Shown here one piece after another: positions 47,297-55,674 of a stretch of 64,000 nucleotides of DNA (positions within the stretch are counted from its first letter, which is position 1; the number at the start of each line of letters is the position of its first letter). The notes beneath the pieces are model-generated. The model ran no database searches. It was not told where the DNA came from and was given only the letters and a program-made list of their open reading frames with translations. Position numbers and translations under genes: made by a program. The DNA is from Hippasteria phrygiana (Eukaryota > Echinodermata > Asteroidea > Valvatida > Goniasteridae), in the NCBI GenBank assembly GCA_037893225.1, contig JAZGUH010000154.1, positions 620,001 to 684,000 on the forward strand, written 5' to 3'.

Positions 47297-48019
47297 CTAA
47301 AGATTAGAACAAGAATTTTTATAAATATCTACTCGACAAATAACTCTCTTATTGTGATTATTGATTAACGCGCCGTCGCAGTCTCTGAAAGAAAAACTCA
47401 GTTCGGGTATTTTACTCATAATTAGCGGGATGGTAGTTTTTCTTTTATTCTGCAACGACGCGATTATATCCGAATCGGAGTTAATATTTAAAATCGGTAT
47501 AACGTCTAACAAGTGCGTACTCTTTCCGTTATAGAAATTATTAGACGTAGATAATTCGCCGCAATGTAAAAAAAAGTGTATTCACATAATTAATATTATA
47601 ATGCCCTACAAGTTCACCATCATCAGAAGGGGACCACCTAGCGGGTAGATCCAACACTTTTTGAGTATATAGATCGAAAATAACCCAACGAATGTATTTT
47701 TCGGTTTATTAATACCGGCATTAAAAACAATTTTTTTATTAATCTTGTTCGCGTGAGCTCTAATCAAAGTTAATTCATTAATTTTAGCTACTAACTCGTC
47801 GATATCATTTCCAGCTGGAATTACCTTTTCACCTCTATCCACATCTCGTCCAGCAACTGTTCTCCATCCTATAGTCATACGTTGACCTATATTATAAAAA
47901 CCGATGGCAAATATCGCGCTGTTTAAACTCATACAGTAATTTCCATTAGAGTTATCTATAGGTTTTGACAAACTAAAAGTTTGTTCGTTACCAACCATTT
48001 CAAAAACGTGCGATTCCAT
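47297..48019 (-). pseudogene. Decayed paralogue of the adjacent capsid-type protein
   Basis: The frame opens at 48019 with MESHVFEM...EQTF.LSKPIDNS, nearly the same start as the gene at 48752. It drifts and ends out of frame at 47606. Matching sequence resumes in other frames around 47520-47600 and in a frame ending at 47297 (ELSFSFRDCDGALINN against QLSFSIRDRDGELIDN in the intact copy). At least two frameshifts separate the pieces. It lies 1 base downstream of the intact copy in the same orientation, so this is a tandem gene duplication followed by decay of one member. Confidence 0.75.
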
Positions 48020-48020
48020 T

Positions 48021-48752
48021 TTAATAAAGCGTAAACAAATCTTTAAAAATCGCTAAAAATTTACCGATCGTCAAGTTGAAACTAATCTTTTTTCCTCGAT
48101 TATCTATTAACTCGCCGTCGCGGTCTCTGATACTAAAGCTAAGTTGGTTTATCCTATCGCCCGCGAGTCTATGAGCGGGTGCTCTTATACTCTCGATAAT
48201 CGTATCATCTCTTTTCGTTATTGGTATAACGTATAACAAGTACGCACCCCTTCCGTTATAGAAATTATTAGACGTAGATAACTGATCGCAATGTAAAAAT
48301 ACTGTATCGATAGGCGTTGTATTATAATGTCCTACGTAATCTACGCCATAAACTAAGTTTTTGGCTGATATCCCCAACAAATGTTTAATGTTTTTATCAA
48401 AGCGTAGAACGTTATTTTCTTCCGTTATATAAAAAGATATCTTTTTATTAAGTTTATCTACAGAGACTTCTAACCAAACTAACTTACTAAGTATATCTCC
48501 GATCCAATCTATATCGTAATATCCAGCCGGAATATCAATTCTACCATCCGTACTACCCGTTATTTGCCCCGTGTTCGGATCGATTTGATTTATAAAATAG
48601 AGAATTTCGCTATTACTAGTTATATTATAAAATCCCTCGGTAAATATCACGCTGTTTAAACTCATACAGTAATCCCCCTTGGAGTTATCTATAGGTTTTG
48701 ATAAATTAAAAGTTTGTTCGCTAGCAAACATTTCAAAAACGTGCGATTCCAT
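48021..48752 (-). CDS. Putative minor capsid (penton-like) protein (243 aa)
   Basis: The intact - strand frame begins at 48752 with MESHVFEMFASEQTFNLSKP. Its outline is a short N-terminal strand region, SLNSVIFTEGFYNIT, then IPAGYYDIDWI, a central FDKNIKHLLGIS and a C-terminal LSFSIRDRDGELIDNRGKK strand pair. This resembles what I recall of single-jelly-roll vertex proteins of Polinton-type elements and would close capsid fivefold vertices. The match is by general pattern, so the role is tentative. It is divergently arranged with the 340-residue gene at 48793, with only 40 bases between starts, and the spacer carries TTATAAATAAG. Confidence 0.5.
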   Translation of the reverse strand: MESHVFEMFASEQTFNLSKPIDNSKGDYCMSLNSVIFTEGFYNITSNSEILYFINQIDPNTGQITGSTDGRIDIPAGYYDIDWIGDILSKLVWLEVSVDKLNKKISFYITEENNVLRFDKNIKHLLGISAKNLVYGVDYVGHYNTTPIDTVFLHCDQLSTSNNFYNGRGAYLLYVIPITKRDDTIIESIRAPAHRLAGDRINQLSFSIRDRDGELIDNRGKKISFNLTIGKFLAIFKDLFTLY

Positions 48753-48792
48753 TTTTTATTTCAATCTTATAAATAAGATTTAAAATAAAAAA
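48753..48792. promoter_or_regulatory. Putative bidirectional promoter spacer
   Basis: These 40 A/T-rich bases separate divergent ATGs (48752 on -, 48793 on +). The symmetric CTTATAAATAAG at about 48767-48778 could act as a TATA box in both directions. The function is inferred from the arrangement. Confidence 0.4.
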
Positions 48793-49815
48793 ATGAAATT
48801 CGCTCAATTTTTGAAATTTGTAGACGTTAATAATCAAACGATAACGAATGCTCTAGATATCGTGAATCTAGCTAGAGGTTACGCGAGTGCGAGCGCTAGC
48901 GACAAGTACGAAGCAATTACCCCGGTGAGTACCCCGTTAAACATGAACTTGAGTCAACTTAATATCATCGTAAACGCCAACGACAACGGGTCTTTTATCG
49001 CTAATTTAGCGGATATATTTAGCGCTTATAAAATGTCCGACATAAAAAACGACGAACCGGTCGAACGTTATGCATCGGACCCCATGACGTTTTATCAAAA
49101 TCAACTCAACTTCGCATTTTGGTGCGCGACGTTGGGTTGCGGCGTAGGACTAGAATCGTTGCTACATAAAAACCCCGTAATATCGGCTTTATTCAAGTTT
49201 CACGTATATTTCACGATCAGAAAGATACTATACTTTCTAAAATGCCCAGTTCCAAAAGACGATGCGTTCGACGATCTAAACAATAGCATCGATCACGGCG
49301 CTCATACCGATACTTGTCGACGCTTTCAAGTCGATCCAAACGTGAGTTTTAAACAGACCGTAGACTTAGCATCAACGGGGCTAGGCACTGCGTACTATTA
49401 CGATAGAGACTCGCATCAATATTTACCGGTACCCGGTATAGATTATATACATGATGAGGAAGACTTAGATCCACAACCTGGTGGTGGTTACACCATAGGT
49501 TTTACAAAGCCAGATGATATGTATATTCGCGGTAAGTACACCGTCATGTATATCAGACAATCCGTAGACGTTGTACGACTTGGCTTTAGAAATTTTATAC
49601 GCCAGACGAGCTCGTTTACCGACGTTGGTATAGAACAAATAAACGAAAGCGTTAGAACGTACGTGTACGCCATACTTGGTGCGCAAGCCCAAACAAAAAC
49701 CAGTATACTAACTGCGGTTACTGGATTGGATGCCCAAAGACAATTTGAAAATATAGTAGAAGGCGTTATAAATAGTCCTACGGACTTAATAGAAGCTTCT
49801 ATAACCAGTTTTTAA
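48793..49815 (+). CDS. Putative virion structural protein (340 aa), cut by an in-frame stop
   Basis: It starts MKFAQFLKFVDVNNQTITNALD after an A-rich leader. The middle carries FAFWCATLGCGVGLESLL and FKFHVYFTIRKIL, which I associate with an uncharacterised protein found beside capsid genes in invertebrate Polinton-like elements. That association is recollection, not a search result. The stop at 49813-49815 sits in a 21-base segment bounded by two AAGCTTCT copies (49793-49800 and 49814-49821). The same frame reopens immediately and stays open to about 49929. The original protein was therefore probably longer. Ser/Ala-rich N-terminus, no membrane segment. Confidence 0.6.
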   Translation: MKFAQFLKFVDVNNQTITNALDIVNLARGYASASASDKYEAITPVSTPLNMNLSQLNIIVNANDNGSFIANLADIFSAYKMSDIKNDEPVERYASDPMTFYQNQLNFAFWCATLGCGVGLESLLHKNPVISALFKFHVYFTIRKILYFLKCPVPKDDAFDDLNNSIDHGAHTDTCRRFQVDPNVSFKQTVDLASTGLGTAYYYDRDSHQYLPVPGIDYIHDEEDLDPQPGGGYTIGFTKPDDMYIRGKYTVMYIRQSVDVVRLGFRNFIRQTSSFTDVGIEQINESVRTYVYAILGAQAQTKTSILTAVTGLDAQRQFENIVEGVINSPTDLIEASITSF

Positions 49816-50365
49816 GCTTCTTTACAGTACGCTAGAAGCTCGTTAAACTTTGTGATAAGCCCCGGATTATACTTGATTCCATCAAATATGGAGCTTTTAG
49901 TCGGTATTCATCGAGGTTATTACTAATAATATACAGATAGCTACGCCAGATTCATCGATAGGATTAAATATCAATTTGAACTCGGACGTACGCCCTGCAC
50001 CAACCCCACCACCAACACATGCACTACCCCAGCCCACGTCTTTAGACCCTCCAACACCAACCCCTGCACCAACCCCTGCACCTACACCACAAACCCCAAC
50101 ACCCCCACCAACACCTATGTCGCCAACCCCTGCACCACCCCCACCCTCTCCTGTAAAAAAGAGTCGTACAGTAACCCAGCAGAATTTTGACGATTTAGAA
50201 AATTTTGACCCGCCACCAACCCCTACACCAACACTACCGCAACCTCTAATCTCAGACGTACGCCCACCTCCAGACTCGCACAAACAAGAAAAAACTGCTT
50301 TAGTCGTTGGTTTAATGGCCGCTGCTGGGGTTGGGTATCTAGCTTACGATATTGTACGTAATTGA
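49816..50365 (+). pseudogene. Downstream part with Pro/Thr-rich region and C-terminal membrane segment
   Basis: After the premature stop, the frame continues to about 49929 (SLQYARSSLNFVISPGLYLI). A different frame then runs into MNSDVRPAPTPPP at 49976 and on to the stop at 50363-50365. That part (129 codons from its own Met) is a long Pro/Thr linker with PTPAPTP repeats, then VKKSRTVTQQNFDDLENFD, and finally a hydrophobic helix ALVVGLMAAAGVGYLAYDIV near the C-terminus. It could be a separate membrane-anchored gene starting at 49976 or the frameshifted tail of the preceding gene. Its last ~25 bases overlap the convergent integrase remnant. Confidence 0.5.
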
Positions 50366-51360
50366 AGAAGGTGGTAACTCTGTATCTGGCGGAACGACCA
50401 TTAATTCTTTCTTAACGAACGATCTCTTGGGGCCATCTTTTAGCCAGTTCAAGGCGGGCTGCCCAGGATTCGTCGTTCTTTTTTTTATCGTATACATTTC
50501 TACGCTCCACATAGATCGGTAGCTCTTCTTCTAACGTCTTTTTCGAGCTCTCCAGGAGCGTAAAGATATCTAACGATATCATTATTTACGCTTAAAAGTT
50601 GTTCCGGTTTCAAGAGTCCCGAAGAACTCAGTTGTCTTATTTCTAACTGAGACATAGCCAATTTAGGAGTTAACGGATTGCCTTTAATAGTCGATATCAA
50701 TCTAGTTTCTTCGTCGTTTAACGCTTTTATAACATCGGGCAATCTTTTTACCCACGAGCGGCTACGCTCGGTAGGCTCTAACATTTCTTGAGCGTATTGA
50801 TGACCAAATAATCTTTCGGCCAAAGTACGATTAAATCTTTCTACTATACCTTGAGCTGTATGATTACCGACCTCGCCTCTCTGTACTACTACATTTTTAG
50901 TCCGCATCAAAGTATTAAATTCGGCCATAAATTCTGTACCGGGATCTACTTTTATAGTTTTAGGCCAAGACAAGGCCGATCTTTTGTAAATCTTTTGTAT
51001 CGCCTCTACAACTTGAGTACTCGTTTGGTTAGTCAAGGGTTCAGCTTCTTTATATCGAGTGGCCACGTTAACGATCGTCAACGCGTATTTATAAGTTTTT
51101 CGTCTAACTACATCGTGAGGTAGATATAACAGATCCGCTTGATGCATTTCATTGGGTAGTGCTATATCTTTATTGAGGCTCGTAGGTCTCGGTATATTAC
51201 TGGGGGCCGGTAAATAAATTTGCCACATGGCTTGTTTTCTTAACCAATTTCTAACGGCTGACTCGGGTACATTGGCTTTAAACGATAATTTTTTTATGGC
51301 GCCTGCACCTTTCCAATATCCTCTAGGACTGTAAAATATTTTACTTAATTTTGTTTCCAT
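50339..51360 (-). pseudogene. rve-type integrase, C-terminus frameshifted
   Basis: It would insert the element into host DNA by the retroviral-type reaction. The start chosen is the Met at 51360 (METKLSKIFYSPRGYWKG), because residues before it lie in the spacer. An N-terminal helical region (AIKKLSFKANVPESAVRNWL) precedes the catalytic core: D76 (HQADLLYL), D139 (KVDPGTEFM) and E174 (GIVERFNRTL), a D,D-34-E triad by this count. The main frame stops at 50500-50502. Recognisable C-terminal sequence continues in two other frames (MWSVEMYT near 50490, then GPKRSFVKKELMVVPPDTELPP near 50385-50450) to a stop at 50339, so there are two frameshifts. It is divergent from the 51397 gene with a 36-base spacer. 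Confidence 0.88.
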
Positions 51361-51396
51361 ATTATAATAAGTTTTTATAAACGAACACACAAAAAA
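51361..51396. promoter_or_regulatory. Second putative bidirectional promoter spacer
   Basis: These 36 bases lie between the divergent integrase ATG (51360, -) and the small membrane-protein ATG (51397, +). TTTATAAACG on the + strand and an ATTATAATAAG stretch give TATA-like sequence for both directions. Confidence 0.35.
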
Positions 51397-51765
51397 ATGG
51401 CGAGTGTATTAATGATGATTGGTGGAGCTATAATAAACGCTGTAGCGTTTACAGGATCGAACTTTTTATTTTCGAAGATGGGTGGGTCGTCGGACGGAGA
51501 ACGTAAACGACATGATTTAGCTTTAGAACGATTAACTCAAGCTAAACAAGAGTGGCAAGAACAAAGAACCAAGGTTCTAGATTATCTAAACGATCGACTA
51601 CATAAAGAAGCCAGGGCTCAAAAAACATTTAAAAACGTAGATGAGGCGTTGAGAGAATATAACGAAGTAACCAACGAAGAGTTGCGATTACCTCGCGAAC
51701 CTGTATTGTCGGACTTTTACGTACCCAGCGAAGGTCAAAAAGATGGTGAAATTGCATTTTCTTAG
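51397..51765 (+). CDS. Small membrane-associated element protein (122 aa), tail out of frame
   Basis: It starts MASVLMMIGGAIINAVAFTG, a hydrophobic N-terminal helix. A charged coiled-coil-like middle follows (ERLTQAKQEWQEQRTKVLDYLNDRL), then LPREPVLSDFYVPSEGQKDGE. The frame stops at 51763-51765. A one-register shift there continues into a second hydrophobic helix (GGTAVLGYLVYKFV) ending at a stop at 51807-51809. The original protein was therefore probably about 137 residues with a membrane helix at each end. I associate this pattern with a conserved small protein beside capsid genes in invertebrate Polinton-like elements, but know no function. Confidence 0.6.
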   Translation: MASVLMMIGGAIINAVAFTGSNFLFSKMGGSSDGERKRHDLALERLTQAKQEWQEQRTKVLDYLNDRLHKEARAQKTFKNVDEALREYNEVTNEELRLPREPVLSDFYVPSEGQKDGEIAFS

Positions 51766-51852
51766 GAGGCACTGCTGTTTTAGGTTATTTAGTTTATAAG
51801 TTTGTTTAATTTGTTTGCTTTAAAAAAAATTTTTTTGGTTTCGTTAAGTAAA

Positions 51853-53143
51853 ATGAACGCAATTTATGGAAGCAAGCTGAATCCTCACAGAAGTTTTAAA
51901 AATCCTAGAGCGTTGAAGGGGTTGAGACAATCGATGGTTATTACTCATACTCCTAGTACCGTGGAGGCGAACAATATGTTGGTCGTTCAATTTCTTATGT
52001 TGAGTCAAGACGATGTAGTCGTGCCGGGTACTGTACGATTAGCTTTTAATATAGACTTAGAATCTGAAGGTACTAACGCCGATGATGGAAGAACTCTATA
52101 TTATAACGTCGCACGAAATTTAATTAGTGGCGTAAGAGTCAAAATAGAAGGTAAAGAATTCATATCGTTTACGAACGCCGATGTATATAACGCGTATAAA
52201 GACTTGTGGCGACCAGCCAGTGCAAACGATGCATATCGAGGACTCGAAACTTCTAACGTTACGAAACTCAGAATCGGCGCTAGCGACGGGAATGCTAGCG
52301 CGAATGATGGAAAAGACAAAGCGATAGCCGACGATTACGGTAATAGATATTACATTCCTTTAGATTTTGAAATGCGTACGGATCATCAGCCTTTTAGTCC
52401 ATCGACGCTCAAAGATAGACTAACTTACGAATTTACATTTAACGATCACGCTAGCGTAGTAAAATCTACCGATACTAACGCGAAGTATAAAAATTCGGGG
52501 TTAGATCTCGAGTTTGAAACGGTGACTAATAAAACATTGGCCGATAATATCAGACAAAAATATCGAGGTAAAACTCATTTTCTATACGAAAAAGTTCAAA
52601 GATATACGGTCATGAAGTTAAACAAGTCCGATACTACTTGGAACATGAATCTCAATCAAGCCATTAGAAGTCTCAAAGGTATACTTCTTTTATTTAAAGA
52701 ATCGGGCGAAAAAGATCCTCAAATTTTGTATAATCCAAAGATCGAAAAAGTAGACGTTACGATAGAGGGTAAGCCGAATCAATTCTGAATCAGAGTCTGA
52801 ATGTCAGGGTATGAAGCGTTATCAACACTGGACTGAGATTACCAAGTTTTTCGGAGACTCTGATTCAGAATTTGGTGCTAGTGTGTGCAAAGACTTAGGC
52901 TTACACGATATGGAGATAGGAGATTACTTAAAAACTAGTTACGGTCTTTGGCTAGATACGAGGGTGACGGATGATAATAAAAACCACGGTTCTGGTAGGA
53001 AAATGGGAGACGTAGGTGGCGGTATTTCTCTTCATTTAGAAAGAGAGGCTGAGACAGCTGGTGAACTATCGTGTTACGTTTTCTTGGTGATGGATGGCCA
53101 GTTGGTTCTAGAAGATGGAAGATTTAGCGGTAGTTACTCTTAA
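51853..53143 (+). pseudogene. Major capsid protein (double-jelly-roll type), one frameshift
   Basis: The start chosen is the Met at 51853 (MNAIYGSKLNPHRSFKNPRA), since the 17 upstream codons read into leader sequence. The first part (to 52788) has long beta-rich stretches such as TVRLAFNIDLES, NLISGVRVKIEGKEF and YIPLDFEMRT. The second part (from about 52800) has YQHWTEITKFFGD, LHDMEIGDYLKTSYGLWLDTR and LVLEDGRF near the stop. Total length of about 430 residues fits a double-jelly-roll capsid subunit of Polinton-type elements; the fold is inferred from length, composition and neighbours. The frame changes once at about 52781-52800, inside one arm of an 18-bp inverted repeat. Confidence 0.72.
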
Positions 53144-53168
53144 AAATAGTCCTTACTATTAAATAAGC

Positions 53169-53846
53169 ATGTTTCCAAAAACACCGCACTGCGCGCTAAT
53201 ATGCGGTAGGACTAATTCGGGTAAAACTAAATATATTTTAGATCTATTAGAAACTGAGTATAAAGATCACTTTGAAAATATTGTAGTTATTTGTCCTACG
53301 TTGAGCAACAACAAGACTTATCGCGAGAGACTTTGGTTGTGGTTAGATCCCGAGATATACCTATGCGATTTAGAGTTAGAAAAGGTGTCTCTTAACGAAG
53401 CTTTAGAATTTTATAGAGCTCGATTAAAAGGATCGCACGTTTTATTTTTGATAGACGATTGTAGCTCGGAACAAGAAATAAAATATCGTAAGGCGACGAT
53501 CGGGAAAAATACTCCCTACGATCGTAGCTACGCAAGTACTTGCGTTTTAACGAAATTGGCGTTTAGCGTTAGGCACGACAATCACTACTGTTGGTTGATG
53601 ACTCAAAAGTATAATTGCGTAATGACGGATTTTAGAGCTCAAACTGCATTTGTCGTATTGTTTTATTGCAAAGTTAAAAATAGTTTCGATCAATGTCTCG
53701 ATGAAAATGATGCGGTGTCTTTAGAAGAAAGATCAAGAATGAAAAAGATTTTAAGAGATGTGCCTTTTAGTAAATTGTTGGCAACACAACTGTCTGTTAG
53801 TTGGCAACACAACTGTCTGTTAGTTGGCAACACAACTGTCTGTTAG
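53169..53846 (+). CDS. Genome-packaging ATPase (A32/FtsK-like), 3' end replaced by minisatellite
   Basis: It would drive genome packaging into the capsid. Walker A is GRTNSGKT at residues 13-20. Walker B is VLFLIDDCSS at 91-100 with D96/D97. A downstream WLMTQKYN segment (about 143-150) is placed like the sensor motif of this family. It starts MFPKTPHCALICGRT 25 bases after the capsid stop. Native-looking sequence ends at about residue 202 (DVPFSKLL). From 53777 the frame encodes translated minisatellite until a chance stop at 53846. The normal C-terminal segment, and everything of the element beyond it, is absent, so the gene is truncated. Confidence 0.82.
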   Translation: MFPKTPHCALICGRTNSGKTKYILDLLETEYKDHFENIVVICPTLSNNKTYRERLWLWLDPEIYLCDLELEKVSLNEALEFYRARLKGSHVLFLIDDCSSEQEIKYRKATIGKNTPYDRSYASTCVLTKLAFSVRHDNHYCWLMTQKYNCVMTDFRAQTAFVVLFYCKVKNSFDQCLDENDAVSLEERSRMKKILRDVPFSKLLATQLSVSWQHNCLLVGNTTVC

Positions 53847-53970
53847 TTGGCAACACAACTGTCTGTTAGTTGGCAACACAACTGTCTGTTAGTTGGCAAC
53901 ACAACTGTCTGTTGGTTGGCAACACAACTGTCTGTTAGTTGGCAACACAACTGTCTGTTAGTTGGCAACA

Positions 53971-53971
<1 letters not shown>
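53777..53971. repeat. 23-bp minisatellite, first block (about 8.5 units)
   Basis: Units of the form GTTGGCAACACAACTGTCTG plus TTA start abruptly inside the ATPase gene and run to the LINE fragment 3' tail. All units here are the CTGTCTG(T)T type, more uniform than in the later blocks. Confidence 0.95.
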
Positions 53972-54003
<32 letters not shown>

Positions 54004-55674
54004 TCCCATAAGGGTAATTAAAACTCGCATACAACAACATTAAAAACATTAAAACAATCACATATACACTTATAGACAATTTTGGTTCTGGTTGGCGATA
54101 TGACTTCCTATAATCTATAATCACTTCTTTTGTTTTAGAGATATTCAATTTGAGGTAGTTAAAATCACAGTAATTGACAAATTGTTGAAGTTGATTTGTA
54201 TACACGTGATCATCATCCTTACTAATTAGTCCAATCATAACAGTGTCATCGGCAAATTTAATAAGTGGACACGAAATTTCAGAAGACCTGCAGTCTGATG
54301 TGTATAATGAAAAAAAGAATGGAGCCAGAACCGTACCTTGTGGAACACCAGTATTTGAATGAATCACAACTAGACCGTGTGCCAATATTGTTAATTTTAA
54401 CATATTGAGAACGATTTGTCAAATAATTTAAAATCCAAGACAAAAGCGACTTTGGTACATCACAATAGTCCAGTAATTTCTGAATGAGTATATGTGGCTG
54501 AATAGTATTAAATGCCGACGAAAAATCAAAGAACATCACTCTAGCAGAATTTCCACAGTGGGCTCGCTCTAAGTGAGTATACAACTTATCCAAAACGATT
54601 AAGATTGCGTCACTGCAACTACGATTTCTCTGATAGGCAAACTGCATTGGGTCTCTAAACCTAGAAACGAAATCGAACAAAACACTTTTAAACAATCGTT
54701 CACACACTTTCATTGGTATTGCTGTTAAGGCCACTGGTCTGAGATCATTCATACATGTAATAATTGAACTCTTGGGGATAGGAATAATACATGAGCATTT
54801 CCAAAGTCTTGGAACAGACCTGGTACTAAAAGATAAGTTAAAAATAACAGTAAAAATTCTTGAAAGCTGACTTGAACATGATTTTAAAACCTTAGCAGAA
54901 ATTCCATCTGGTCCTGCAGCCTTGGATACATTCAATTTTTGAAACTGACGACGCACATCCTGTTCAGATACACTCAATTCATAAGGATCAAAATCATTCT
55001 GTAATATTTCATGAATGCTATCAACTTCATCGTGAAAATCATGCTGATCAAAACGGTTATAAAATTCATTTAATTGATTTGCATATTCAACTGATGTGTC
55101 CGGTAATTGATTATTCTTCTTGGATCCATTTGAATATCCACTCATGAGTCTCATTCCTTCCCACACTTTTTTCATGTTATTCTGTGTCAGAGTCTGCTCA
55201 ATCTTGTCCTTGTATTTAGCCTTCTCTGCCTTGATGACACGTTTCAGTTCCTTTTGAATTTCTTTAAGTTCCATCCTGTCACCCCGTCCAAAGATCTTCT
55301 TCTTCATATTTATCACATTTTTAACCTCCTTGGTGAACCAGGGTTTGTTATTTGGATAGATTTTGATCTCCTTGGTGGGAATAGCATTTTCAGTACAAAA
55401 ATTAACGTAGCAGCTAACTGCATCCACGAGGTCATTCAATCATGGTTGGCTTCAACGAATACGTTCCAGTCCGTGCATTCCTATGATGCTTGCAATTCAC
55501 TCAAGGCTTCTGCATTCCATTGTTTAACCGACACAATCTTTGGCCTCTGACGTTGCACTATTGGTCGATACTTCGGTGACAAAAACACTAAATTGTGATC
55601 GGCTTGACCCAGCTGAGGGAGAGGGGAGGCAGTATACGCCCCTTTAACGTTCGAGTAGAACAAATCCAGGGTGG
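53972..55674 (-). mobile_element. CR1/L2-like LINE fragment, copy 1 (ORF2 remnant)
   Basis: Reading down the - strand, it starts in the C-terminal part of an endonuclease domain (LGQADHNLVFLSPKY). It continues into reverse transcriptase: AAGPDGISAKVLK, DLRPVALTAIPMKVCERL, FDFSSAFNTI, GVPQGTVLAP and the catalytic FADDTVM. The frame is open from 55439 to 54279 and again from 54403 to 53990, with a frameshift near 54330-54400. A TAG shortly after the endonuclease segment and a one-base loss near 55440 also interrupt it. The thumb and C-terminus are missing: sequence passes from KLSI straight into a 3' end GGGATAAATAAAGATTGACTTGACTT with a (GACTT)n tail. It is 5'-truncated, typical of LINE insertion. 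Confidence 0.88.

Larger units (their letters stand above)
42960..53776. mobile_element. Decayed Polinton/Maverick-like virus-type transposon
   Basis: This block differs from its surroundings: compact intronless genes, little spacer, AT-rich A-run leaders before ATGs, and a viral gene set. That set is DNA polymerase B, rve integrase, major and minor capsid-type proteins, packaging ATPase, Cys-rich zinc protein and small membrane proteins. The combination of polymerase B, integrase, capsid and ATPase defines Polintons/Mavericks and related adintovirus-type elements. No cysteine protease is visible; it may have lain on the lost right side. The left limit is estimated from the hairpins at about 43.0 kb; the right limit is where the minisatellite begins inside the ATPase gene. 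Many genes carry breaks, so the copy is an old, inactive insertion. Confidence 0.88.

Noticed and set aside
49897..50283. Gly-rich - strand open frame
   Set aside because: It is the antisense of the Pro/Thr-rich coding region and reflects its CCA/ACC codons.
50851..51123. + strand open frame opposite the integrase
   Set aside because: It is antisense to the catalytic core of a clearly recognised integrase; a shadow frame.
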